A stretch of DNA of 64,000 nucleotides, from NCBI GenBank assembly GCA_015183035.1, contig JACZZP010000014.1, forward strand, positions 434,001-498,000, written 5' to 3'. Each line of letters opens with the position of its first letter. The stretch's first letter is position 1. The position numbers were made by a program, and so were the translations under genes. Shown one piece after another: positions 11,605-22,305 of this stretch. Source of the stretch: Meloidogyne chitwoodi. Lineage: Eukaryota > Nematoda > Chromadorea > Rhabditida > Meloidogynidae. Below the pieces are notes generated by a model. That model searched no databases. It was not told the origin of the DNA and worked only from the letters and a program-made list of their open reading frames with translations.

Positions 11605-13201
11605 ATGGGAAAAACGTCCAAAGACAAGAGGGATATTTATTATCGTTTGGCAAAGGAGGAAGGATGGCGAGCTCGTTCTGCTTTTAAACTGTTACAAATT
11701 GATGAATCATTCAATATTTTTAAAGGTTTAAAATATTTATTTCTTATTTTTACCTCTAACCTTTTAGATGTGACTCGAGCCGTTGATTTGTGTGCTGCTC
11801 CTGGCTCATGGAGTCAAGTATTTAGTATTTTTAATGCCTCTTTTCATTAATTTATTTTAGGTTCTTTCATCGAAACTTTACTTAAATCTGAACGAAGAGG
11901 CACGTAAACATGTCAAGCTTGTTGCTGTTGATTTGGTAATATTTTAAATTTTTGTGATTGAATTAGGTTTAAAAAAAGAAATAAAACATTTATTATATTA
12001 ACAATTTTATTAAGCAACCAATGTCTTCACTTCCCGGAGTTATTCAGCTTCAAGGTGATATAACAGAGGTTTGAGGGGAAACTTAAAATTCTAATTATTC
12101 TTTTTAAGGATGCAACAGCTGAGAAAATAATTGCTCATTTTGATGGCCAATTAGCGCAATTAGTTGTTTGTGATGGAGCGCCGGATGGTTTGAACTAGAG
12201 AATTATTTAGATTTCTCAACATTTTATTCTAAGTGACAGGCCTTCATGCTTTTGATGAATATCTTCAAAGTCAGTTGGTTTTCTCGGTTAGTTTTTTCTT
12301 TCCTTTTTTACCATTTCAATTAAATTTTCAAGGCCTTCAATATAACTTCGTGCATTTTAGTACCAGGAGGAACATTTATATCAAAGGTTTTTTAATCTTA
12401 AATTTTCAACATTAAATTCTAAAAGATCTTTCGTGCTAAAAATGTTAATATCATTTATGCTCAAATGCGTCATTTCTTCGCAGATATAAACTGCTGCAAA
12501 CCAAAGAGTAGTCGACAATCAAGCTGTGAGGCATTTGTGATCTGTCAGAACTATTCCCCGCCTGAAGGATACAAACCATCACTGAGCAATCCAATCTTAG
12601 CTAAAAATTATTGTTTGTTTTGAACTAATTTTAATATATGTTTTTATTAAATTTGATGCTGCAGAGAGTAAATGTAAAACTTAAATGTAAAAAATTTCCA
12701 ACTATGAGTCTAGGATGTAAGCACTTAACCAAAAAGTACAAAATTATTTGTTATAAAATTTAATTATTTTTAAGATGATTGTATTTCTTCTCTTGAATCT
12801 CCCACAAACAGAGCTCTTGTCCCATTCATGGCATGTGGTGACTTATCAGGTTTGGATTTAAAATAATTTTGATTATTTATTTTTTTATAGGCTTTGATTC
12901 TGATCGAACATATCCTCTAGAGTTGAGTACAATATCAGATGCCTTTGCTGATTGGAAATATGTCCATAGATCAGTTGTTCAACCTCCAACAGAGCCAGCC
13001 TACAAAAAAGCTTTGGAATTAAAAAAGGCTGGTGGAGGAATGTTAAATATTCAATATAAAAAGCCAAAACTAACAAATGAAACAAAAATTGAAAGGAGAA
13101 GATTTAATTTGACTAATGTTAATAATAAAAAGGTTGAAAATAAAATATTTTATGATGAATGTGACGAAAATTGTTTGTTCTTTTTAAATATTAATGATTA
13201 A
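11605..13201 (+). CDS. FTSJ1: tRNA 2'-O-ribose methyltransferase FTSJ1/Trm7
   Basis: Ten exons give 352 residues: 11605-11725, 11768-11817, 11861-11935, 12015-12068, 12109-12187, 12234-12286, 12333-12386, 12426-12612, 12775-12849 and 12891-13201. The start [20 protein letters not shown] is nearly universal in Trm7/FTSJ1. The K-D-K-E catalytic set is complete: K28 (SAFKLLQ), D122 (CDGAPD), K162 (FISKIF) and E197 (SCEAFV). The SAM-binding loop is [13 protein letters not shown]. The C-terminal extension has [16 protein letters not shown], as in animal FTSJ1. Known function: 2'-O-methylation of wobble positions 32/34 of certain tRNAs with WDR6 or THADA-type partners in the cytoplasm. An acceptor at 12233 is used rather than the nearby 'acag' because it restores DVTGLH. 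The C-terminal tail is lysine- and asparagine-rich. Confidence 0.97.
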
Positions 13202-13232
13202 ATTTTAATTAAAATTTGTGTTGTTAATTATG

Positions 13233-13575
13233 TTAAGGGAGGGTAAAAAGTAAAATTTGCTCTTTTGGCGTAAAGAAAAAGAAAATAGTATTAAATTTCT
13301 ATGCTTTCTCTTCCCTTTTGCTTTTTGACCCCATCAAACATTTTCCTTCTTTAATTTATAAACATTCCAATATTTCCATTAACCTTCTTTTTATTTTTAT
13401 GTTTTTCCCAGAGAGAAGGTCGCGTTCTCTCTCATATTGATTTATGTTGAGACAGCCTCTATGATATTTCCCTATCAATATTTAGACAATTTTTAAAACA
13501 TTATTGACCGTCCTGTACCTTCTTTTACATTTATGTCTCAAAATAAATAAAATAACCTTTATATCATTTTCAGAG
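13233..13575 (+). repeat. 345-base dispersed repeat, copy 1
   Basis: The block, beginning GTTAAGGGAGGGTAAAAAG, is repeated with high identity at 21863-22213. It includes a pyrimidine-rich middle and a 'tttttcccag' that looks like a splice acceptor. No coding frame is common to both copies. It lies directly before the decayed gene at 13590, while the other copy lies directly before the Cys/Ala-rich gene. Confidence 0.75.
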
Positions 13576-13589
13576 TTGGGTGATGACCA

Positions 13590-16539
13590 GATATTCAAAA
13601 GCCGATATTAGCGACAAATAATTAAGATTTGCAGAATTTCTTTCACAACCGGGACGTCAATCTTTAATAACGATGCTGCTTCACATAAAAGACTTGAAAA
13701 GGTTTATTTATATATAATGTCGATTAATTAAAAATATCTAGGTTATTGAGCTTACAAATTGCACACAATCTGTGGCTGAAGTGCACTCATTGACAGCGAA
13801 GGTGTGTCGTTGCTGGATAAACCTGATGAGCTTGTTCTATGGAGTCATCAAGGTTCAAATGTACGCAATCAGTCAATTAAGACATCGGCAGTCTGGGACA
13901 TACACAACTGGACAGCAAATACAACAATCCAAATCAGCAGTTATTACATTTTATGAGGCGGTGGACGCAGAGGAGACTCACAACGAGGTTGTATAATTTT
14001 ATTTCTTAATTCAAATAGAGCAGCTAAAACAGTTTTTCTTCAAAGTCCTTAGAAAAACAAAATTCTTTTTAGATAATTAAATAATGGTTTTGTTATGGCA
14101 ATTTATTTTATTACGTTTTATTTTTTAGAGAATCGTTTTCGTCGTGATTGTAATGAGGTTAGTTCAGCAAGCAGAACAAGGAATAAAGTAAATGATTGGA
14201 AAACGAATGACGACAATTGTGGCAAATGGACTAGCAGCATTGTTGGTGAAAAAGCGGATGTTGCTAGCTTTTCTATTGGAACATTTACTGCTGGTGTAGA
14301 AACACAAGCTACTAAAGCACGAAATTCTGCGAACAATGAAAATGAACAATAGGTTTTGGCTAAACTACAGTTTCCGTACTTTTTTTATTTTCGGACGATT
14401 TATATGTCATTCGAAAGAGCTCGTCGAGCTGAGTCGAATGACATAAAAACTAGTCCGCGGAAACAACTATGGGCCAAGTTACAGACCCCCGAAAATTGAA
14501 AAATCATAGAGGGGAGTAAGCTCATTTGAGGTGATTACCGCGGCTGCTCCTAAATTATTTTCACTGAATTAATTATTTTGTTGTAATTTGCGCTGTAGAA
14601 TAACGTATGTAACAAAAGCCAACGAGAGATGGGCTCCCACACGAAGAAGTCATAAAACACTCCTAATAGGTCCAAGTTTGGCGTGTTTCCATCAAACTTC
14701 GATCCTTCATAACTTTCTTCAAAATCGTTCAATCTCGACAATTTTGGTCTCATTCGATAGGACTCGAAGAGCCGAGTCGAATGAGCTATCATACACATAT
14801 TCGAATTTTTCACCCCAAAAATGAGCTTACTCCCCCCTATGGTTTTCCAAATTTGAGGACCTATAACTTAGCCCATAGTTGTTTCCGCGGACTAGTTTTT
14901 ATGTCATTCGACTCAGCTCGACGAGCTCTTTCGAATGACATATAACTCGTCCGAAAATAAAAAAAGTACGGAAACTGTAGTCAGGCCTAGGTTTTAACTT
15001 TTTATAATAAAATTAAGTTTTGATATTATAGAAAATTGGGCCACGCGTCTACGAGCCATCAACCTTAAAATCTACCGACACTGTTAACAATTTAATTATT
15101 ACTTCATCTTCAATGGCGCAGTCTCCAGCAGGAAACACTTTGAGTTGGCCATCGTTAGAGCATAATAACAGCACCTTAACTCTTGGAACAACTGCTAATT
15201 CAGCAGCAATTATTGAACAACCGCCAAAAACTAAAACTTTTGCATCTGTGGCCGCTTCAAAGAAGATTCAACCACCTTCACAGCACCCACCACAACCTTC
15301 ACAGCACCAACCACCTCCTTCACAGCACCCACCACCTCCTTCACAGCAACCACCAATGATGCAACAATTTTCTGATATAAACTCATCATCTGATGCTTCG
15401 GTTGAATTCTCACGGTTAATTAAAAATTTTATAATTTTAAATTATTTTATTATCAGGCCAAACAACAACATTATAGTGTTCATTCCTTTCAACAACAACA
15501 ACCTGCTGAAATCAATTCAATGCTATTGGAAGTGAAGTCATCGAACGGAAATTGTGTAAATGAAAATACGTCAGTCGAGCAAGAGTAAGATTTTTTTTAG
15601 AAATTTTGAATATTTTTGAATTTAAAAAAAATTCCCGCCACTTTTTATGCATAATCTATAATTTATTAGATGGAGCACTTCTGTTGACTGGGGAGTACCA
15701 ATAAGTCCGCGTTTGTGTAATGGTGGGCAAACAGTTGTCTCTAATTCAAGCTCACTACCTCATTACGAATCAATATCAACTGCTGCTATTGAGATGGCGC
15801 CAACCGATTCTTTTGGCGCATCTGCTGCTCATTCGATGTCTGTCAATCAGGAATACACTAATCAATTAAAAACGCAATCGGCCTTATGCAAAAGCCTCAA
15901 AATCAAATTGGTCATAAGCAGCAGATTCTCCACAAAGCAATCAGCAAGAACATTTGACATCACAAAATTCTTCTAATATTGCGCAAACAAAGCGATTGAG
16001 TACTGTTTCATCTGTGGAATTTTTTCAGCAACAAATATCTCAGATGCACGATACTCTCGCTGCTGATGCCTTTGATTGTATGTTGTTTTAAATTAAAAAT
16101 TTTTCAATTTTTTAAAAAATTAAGTTGATAAAAAAGTGGAATTCGCGACGAATAATTTACCACCTCAAGCACATCATTAATAATTCTACACCGTCTGGTG
16201 TTTCTCAAACGATACAGAAACAATCGCAACGACAGCAATTAACAAAACTACAATGGCATATTATAATACTGCTAACCAATCGGTTTACACAATTATAATT
16301 TTTTAATTTATACTATTTTTCTTGAATTTAGCAACAACAACAAATGAATCCTTCAATGATGGCTGCTGCTGCAACTGTACAACAATCATCGGCCGCAACT
16401 CATGTCACAACTACCTACACATCATTTGCAGCTACATCAACCTTCTCCTCAAACAATTTATCATCATCATCAAACTTCTACTGCACCACCACCTGCGGCT
16501 AGTGATGTGTCGCAGTTCCTACTATCGGCAGCTTCTTGA
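13590..16539 (+). pseudogene. Decayed Gln/Pro-rich gene, possibly UBAP2/Lingerer-like
   Basis: A UBA-like start (HKRLEKVIELTNCTQSVAEV) shifts frame near 13777; the next frame carries LIDSEGVSLLDK and then a GGGRRGDSQR stretch behind an in-frame TGA near 13953. Further exon-like pieces follow: NDWKTNDDN (14190 area), a proline/glutamine block PPSQHPP (15270-15350), WSTSVDWGVPISPRLCNGG (about 15670), AIEMAPTDSFG (about 15790), and Gln/His-rich segments to 16539. Frame changes are also needed near 15900 and 16395. The order UBA-like, RGG, 'ND W', 'AIEM..TDSFG' and a Q/P tail recalls UBAP2/Lingerer RNA-binding adaptors, but similarity is weak. It could be a broken gene or a gene with unusual splicing that I cannot resolve; neighbouring genes are intact, so assembly error is a less likely cause. 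Confidence 0.45.
14358..14987. mobile_element. Inverted-repeat element with 8-base target duplication
   Basis: Terminal inverted repeats of about 170 bases begin GGCTAAACTACAGTTTCCG (left) and GGCCTGACTACAGTTTCCG (right, read inward). TAGGTTTT flanks both ends (14350-14357 and 14988-14995). The interior has no transposase. A diverged relative is at 50540-50985 and a short remnant near 56320. It sits between pieces of the decayed gene. An 8-base duplication fits hAT or Merlin families; I cannot choose between them. Confidence 0.8.
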
Positions 16540-16734
16540 TTGGTCTAATTAATAAAATTAAATTTATGTAAGATATTTAATATATAATTTATTGTTTTGA
16601 TACTAAAATTATTTGTAGCCAGGCAGCGTCGCGGGCATCGCGGGGGAAAAGGAGGCGTCGTTGGTGTCTTTATCCTTTCTTTTTTTTTGTCACAATTGAA
16701 TTGCCCAGTGTAACTAAAAGGTTGAAAGTTGTTG

Positions 16735-17295
16735 GGTAAGAAGTTGTGGTTGGATCAGAAGTGGTGGGCAACCCTCCGGCGTTTGAGGGCCTTTGGCCCT
16801 CATACGCCTCGCTTAAATTTGAAAGTTGTGTGGGTAAGAAGTTGTTGTTGGATCTGAAGTGGTGGGCAACCCTCCGGCGTTCGAGGGCCTTTGGCCCTCA
16901 TACGCCTCGCTTAAATTTGAAAGTGAGTAAGAAGTTGTTGTTGGATCAGAAGTGGTGGGCAACCCTCCGGCGTTTGAGGGCCTTTGGCCCTCATACGCCT
17001 CGCTTAAGTTTGAATGTTGTGTGAGTAAGAAGTTATGGTAGGATCAGAAGTGGTGGGCAACCCACCGGCGTTTGACGGCCTTTGGCCCTCATACGCCTCG
17101 CTTAAGTTTGAATGTTGTGTGAGTAAGAAGTTGTGGTAGGATCAGAAGTGGTGGGTCCGGCGTTTGAGGGCCTTTGGCCCTCATACGCCTCGCTTAGGTT
17201 TGAAAGTTGTGTGGGTAAGAAGTTGTGGTAGGATTAGAAGTGGTGGGCAACCCTCCGGCGTTTGAGAGCCAAAGGCCCTCAAACGCCCCACAATA
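16735..17295 (+). repeat. Tandem array, about 95-base unit, six copies
   Basis: Each unit contains 'aagaagttgtggttggat' followed by the self-complementary G+C-rich motif GAGGGCCTTTGGCCCTC. Units begin near 16738, 16836, 16929, 17028, 17125 and 17218. The open frame across it is a by-product of the periodicity. Confidence 0.9.
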
Positions 17296-17361
17296 CAGAA
17301 TTGAATAGGCTATAGCATTAAATAGTTTAAAAATATAAAGTTTAAAAAGTTAAGATAAAAT

Positions 17362-18396
17362 AAAATGTGCCCCCCTACTCTGTTCACCCTGTGATGTTAG
17401 TTATTTGTTTTCTAATAAATGCTTCACTCCGAACCTACTTGTCAACTTGTAGAACGCAATGATGTAGATTGAGGAATTTGATGATCAAAACACAATTAAT
17501 TGAATTTCGTGAACATAAGAAAAAACAAGGATTTGAAAGTAAACTTAAGGATAATATTTAATTTATTTTACAAAGTTAATAATACTTCATTCGAAAAAGC
17601 ATACAATAATTAATCACACAATAAAAACAAATAGGAAAGAAAATCTCTAATATAATTGAGTATGTGTTGCAAGTTCGTGTTTCTATAGTAAACTGATTTA
17701 GAGGACGAGAAAATTGGCGCTTTTGAATTGATTAACGTTGTATACCATACAAACAAAATATTTTGATACGTTTTCTTGAGGAGGTGGTGGATTGCTTGTA
17801 ATACTTTGGTGGTGGGTGCTGATGCTTGGATTACCCTGCGGTGTGGCCTTTTTGACTTGTCATGCTGCGGGGTTGGCCTGCTGCTGCTTGGATTACCCTG
17901 CGGTGTGGCCTTTTTGACTTGTCATGCTGCGGGGGTGGCTTCTGATGCTTGGATTACTCTGTGGTGGATAGGTGGTTTTCCCTCAAAAAAACGTATCAAA
18001 ATATTTTTTTTGTATTGTATACAACGTTAATCAATTCAAAAGCGCCAATTTTCTATTCCTCTAAATCAGTTTACTATAGAAACACGAACTTGTAACACAT
18101 ACTCAATTATATTAGAGATTTTCTTTCCTATTTGTTTTTATTGTGTGATTAATTATTGTATGCTTTTTCGAATGAAGTATTATTAACTTTGTAAAATAAA
18201 TTTAATATTATCCTTTAGTTTACTTTCAAGTCCTTGTTTTTTCTTATGTTCACGAAATTCAATTAATTGTGTTTTGATCATTCAAATTCCTCAATCTACA
18301 TCTTTGCGTTCTACAAGTTGACAAGTAGGTTCGAGTGAAGCATTTATTAGAAAAACAAATAACTGTAACGGGTGCCAGAGTAGGGGGACACATTTT
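17362..18396. repeat. Foldback element, arms of about 400 bases
   Basis: Left arm 17362-17782 and right arm 17985-18396 are near-perfect inverted copies, from TGTGCCCCCCTACTCTG at the left end to GAGTAGGGGGACACA at the right. The central loop (17783-17984) holds about two and a half copies of a G+C-richer unit containing 'cttggattaccctgcggtgt'. There is no transposase. The transcript would fold into a long double-stranded RNA. Confidence 0.88.
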
Positions 18397-18582
18397 TGAA
18401 CAATTATTTTAAATATATGTGAAAAAGTATGAAAAATTATTTGAAAAAAATTTGAATATAGATGAAAAATTATTTGAAAAAGTACTGAACAATTATTTGA
18501 AAAAATATTTGAAATCTTATTAAAAATTATTTGATAAAATTTTGAAATAAAATGAAAAGATTACATAACGTTATTGAAGTTC

Positions 18583-19347
18583 TTCTCTTTGTGAGAGCAT
18601 CAATCATATTTTTTAAATCCATTTTCATCAAGAAAGTCGTTTGATTTAGATCGAGATGTGCTTTCAAAATAATACACTATTATCGGGATTTAGGTTTATT
18701 ACTAAAGGATTTTACAGAGCAACATAAAGTACCAGAACATTCATGAATAACTTTACTTGAAGAAGAAAAATTTATTTTAAATTCATTTTTATTAGGATCA
18801 AAAATTAATGATTAAAATTATTTCACCTTAAATATTCTGAACTCATCATTTGATATATCAAGCTCCGCATCGTAAAGATATATTTTAAGAATTCTCCTAT
18901 ACTCACAAGAGGATAAGAATTGTGAAAGAGGAAGATGAGGAGAGGATAAGCATTCGGAGTAGGGTGCTTATCCTCTCCTCTTTTCCTCCTACTCCCTTTC
19001 ACAATTCTTCTTCTCTTGTGAGTATCGAGCAATTTTTTATGCATTTAGATGAATGACGTTTAGTAGGCTGATCTTAATATATCAAATGATGAGTTCAGAA
19101 TATTTGAGGTGAAATAATTTTAATCATTAATTTTTGATCCTAATCAAAATGAATTTAAAATAAAATTTTCTTCTTCAAGTAAAGATATTTATGAATGTTC
19201 TGATACTTTATGTTGCTCTGTAAAATCCTTTAGTTATAAACCTAAATCCCGATAATAGTGTATTATTTTGAAAGCACATCTCGATCGTAAAGCATCTTGA
19301 GGAAAATGGATTTAAAAAATATGATTTATGCTCTCACAAAGAGAAAT
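18583..19347. repeat. Giant hairpin A
   Basis: Arms of about 370 bases pair along nearly their whole length, from CTCTTTGTGAGAGC (left) to GCTCTCACAAAGAG (right). The apex at 18943-18972 is GGATAAG-cattcggagtagggtg-CTTATCC. It is homologous to hairpin B downstream but diverged from it. No open frame of note spans it; the minus-strand frame at 18823-19044 reads through the arms and is not credible. Confidence 0.88.
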
Positions 19348-19688
19348 TCAATTTGTTTAAAAAATTTTCTAAATAATTTTTCAAAAGATTTCAAATATTT
19401 TTACAAATATAGTCATAATTTACAAACTTTTCCGCATATCTTTAAAATAATTTTTCAAGATTAAGTATATTGGATAATAATAGAAGCGAGAACCACCCTA
19501 ACTTTGATTTAGCTCACCAATTGAACTCTTCTGACTGAACCCATATAACGGAGAAATGTGTAAATATGAGAATAATAATGGGCGGATTATATGTTATGAG
19601 AAGTGAAATAGCGTACATTAGAATATATTGGAAATTGCCCTTTACCATTGGGTGACTAATTCCCTCTTACAATATATATTATTTTTAT

Positions 19689-20429
19689 CTCATATTTTCT
19701 AATAAGTCCTTTTACTTTACTGCCGAGAAGTGCTTTCAAAACAGTTAACACTATTATCAGAATGATTATGTTATCTCTTATGTAATTTACACAGCAATAT
19801 AAAATATTAGAATATTCACGAATAACTTTATTAGAAGATGGGGATTTTGTTTTAGATTCATTTTTGTTAGAATGATTATAAAGTAAAGATTTAAATTATT
19901 TCACCTTAAATACTCTGATACATTATTTGATATATTAAGCTTTACTTACTTAAATATAATCATTGAATGTATAATAAATTTTGCTCATATACTCACAAAA
20001 GAAGAGAAGCATTGTAAAAGAAGGTGAGAAGTTGAGAGGATATGCATTCGGAGGAGGATGCATATCCTCTCATCTTCTCACCTTCTTTTACAATGCTTCT
20101 CTTCTTTTGTGAGTATATGAGCAAAATTTATTATACATTCAGATGAACTATCTTTAAGTAAGCGAAGCTTAATATATCAAGTAATGTATCAGAGTATTTA
20201 AAGTGCAATAATTTATATCTTTACTTTATAATCATTCTAACAAAAATGAATCTAAAACAAAATCCCCATCTTCTAATAAAGTTATTCGTGAATATTCTAA
20301 TATTTTATATTGCTGTGTAAATTACATAAGAGATAACATAATCATTCTGATAATAGTGTTAACTGTTTTGAAAGCACTTCTCGACAGTAAAGTAAAAGGA
20401 CTTATTAGAAATATGGGATAAAATTTAAA
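19689..20429. repeat. Giant hairpin B, paralogue of hairpin A
   Basis: Arms of about 360 bases are almost exact inverted copies, from CTAATAAGTCCTTTTACTTT at the left to its complement at the right. The apex at about 20034-20068 is GGATATG-cattcggaggaggatg-CATATCC, which keeps the loop of hairpin A while the stem bases differ in a paired way. Confidence 0.88.
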
Positions 20430-20824
20430 TAAACGTGTTTTTCTTGAAAAGAATTTTCTAATTCTAACCACTACCTATGGGAATAAAAGAAGAAAAATTT
20501 TGGGGCGAAACTAGTCAATTAATTTGTGATTTAAAAAAGGGATAACGACACCGACGACTCATCTTTTTTTCCCCCGCAATGCCGCGATACTTCCTCCTAA
20601 TAAAAAAATTTTTTTAGATTATATTTTTTATTTCATTGTAAAAATCGAATATATTTTTGATAATGTCTAATTATAAACTATAAAAAATATTATTTTATTA
20701 TAAAAAGTACTTGATTTTTGGAAAAAATTTACGATGCAAAAAGACACTATTTGAATCTTCTCGACGAGCTGGATCGAATGGCGTTGTTCAACATGTGCTC
20801 CGCCAGTTTGTTTTATATTTTCCA

Positions 20825-21152
20825 TTAGTGTAACTGATTTGTCCCGATAGGGTTACTGACTTTTTATCCCACTAGGGCGACTGACTTTTTATCCCACTAG
20901 GGCGACTGACATTTTGTCCCACTAGGGCGACTGACATTTTGTCCTACTAGGGCGACTGACATTTTGTCCCACCAAGGTGACTGACATTTTGTTCCGCTAC
21001 GGTGACTTACGTTTTGTCCCACTAGAGTGACTGACATTTTGTCCCACTAGGATTACTAACATTTTGTCCCACTAGGGTTACTGACATTTTGTCCCATCAG
21101 TGTGACTGACATTTTGTCCCATCAGTGTGACTGACATTTTGTCTCGATAGTG
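20825..21152 (+). repeat. Minisatellite, 26-base unit, about 13 copies
   Basis: The unit is 'ctgacattttgtcccacta' followed by 'gggcga', with minor variation between copies. The reverse-oriented relative of this array is at 23885-24075. It is not a CRISPR array: there are no unique spacers. Confidence 0.92.
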
Positions 21153-21862
21153 TGTTTGAAGAATATTCTTGCCATCTAATGGTGTTGCGGGCCACAATAT
21201 TTAATTTATCAAAAGAGAAGCACAGCTTTTAGTTTAAATTTGCATAATTTAAATTATATTTTATAAGAATTTATAGTCAAACATTTATGAAGTTTTAAAT
21301 TAAAATAAATTTTTTCTAAAATACATATAACGAGATTTTTAATTTAAAACAATAGAAAAAGAATGTTTGTTAGAGATAAAATGTTCTTTATTTTGTTTTG
21401 AATTTTTTCCATAATATTCAAGGCCTGAAGAATAAATAACTTTCACTTGATATAATTTTCTAAAAAGTATTTTTTAATGATTATTTAAATAATTATATTT
21501 ATATTCAAAAAAGGACAATACACTTCGGGTTCGAATCAGGTGAAGAAGAATAATAATTAATAAATTAAAGATAAAAATATTATTTTGTTAATTAAAACAT
21601 TTTATTTAAATTTATTAATAAAATATAAAATTATTGAATACCTAATATCCAGTCAGTAAACATGGGTATAGGACCTTCTCCATTGTGATCAACTTTACTC
21701 CTTTATTCCAAGACTTAACCCTTAATATTTGATTTTTTTTATTCTTAAATTTTTTTCCCAAAAAATTTTTTTACTCTAATGTTCGACCGCAAATGTCGAG
21801 CCGCAAATGTCAAGCCGCAAATGTCGGGCCGCAAATGGAGAGCCGCAAGTGATGCACCCCCG
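21153..21862. other. A+T-rich spacer with a short 14-base repeat
   Basis: No gene is seen. Positions 21525-21545 hold an isolated box B-like 'gggttcgaatcagg'. Positions 21778-21845 hold about five copies of a 14-base unit like 'ccgcaaatgtcgag'; the same 'gcaaatgtcg' words occur in the intron of the Helitron gene near 51830. Confidence 0.5.
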
Positions 21863-22213
21863 TTGAGGGAGGGTAAAAAGTAAAATTTGCTCTTTTGGCG
21901 TGAAGAAAAAAATAGTATTAAATTTTGTGATTTCTCTTCCCTTTTGCCTTTTGATCCCATCAAACATTTTCCTTCTTTAATTTATAAACATTCCAATATT
22001 TCTATTAACCTTTGTTTTTATTTTTGTTTTTTCCCAGGAAAAATATCGCGGTTTCTCTCTTATTATTTAATTTATGTTAAGAACATTCGCGTGTTAGAAA
22101 TATTTCCTTAATATTATTTGACAATTTCTTTTTTTTTAATATTATTGACCGGTTCAGTACCTTCTTTCACATTTTATATGTATATCTCAAAATAACTTTT
22201 AGATTCAATATCA
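21863..22213 (+). repeat. 345-base dispersed repeat, copy 2
   Basis: This matches 13233-13575 over its whole length with small substitutions and indels. It ends about 90 bases before the coding part of the Cys/Ala-rich gene, so it probably holds that gene's promoter, leader or first exon. Confidence 0.75.
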
Positions 22214-22305
22214 TTATATATTAACTTAGTTATTTAAAAAAATTTTGTTCTACATTAAATTTTCTATTATTTTTTTGATCTCTTCCGTATTCTTCTTCAT
22301 ATCAG

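Larger units (their letters stand above)
16619..20600. mobile_element. Composite 4 kb inverted-repeat element with nested palindromes
   Basis: The ends are inverted copies of each other. Left 16630-16680 reads 'gcatcgcgggggaaaagga' and on to 'gtctttatcc'; right 20540-20590, read on the minus strand, gives 'gcggcattgcgggggaaaa' and on to 'gtcgttatccc'. Similarity runs inward for about 85 bases. Between them lie, in order, a 95-base tandem array, a 1 kb foldback, and two related giant hairpins. There are no coding genes. Calling the whole a single mobile element is an inference from the matching ends; no clear target duplication was found. Confidence 0.55.

Noticed and set aside
14095..14352. 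Separate 85-residue gene
   Set aside because: It fits better as one piece of the decayed Q/P-rich gene (NDWK.. segment) that ends at the inserted element.
16746..17024. Open frame with repeated 'AFGPHTPRL' units
   Set aside because: By-product of the 95-base tandem array.
17776..18030. Open frame in the foldback loop
   Set aside because: Covers tandem loop repeats and runs into the arm of the inverted repeat; no gene signals.
18823..19044. Small gene on the minus strand
   Set aside because: It reads through the apex of hairpin A and has no support beyond being open.
20825..21152. Possible CRISPR array
   Set aside because: Units are contiguous and vary by drift, with no unique spacers; nuclear nematode-type DNA.
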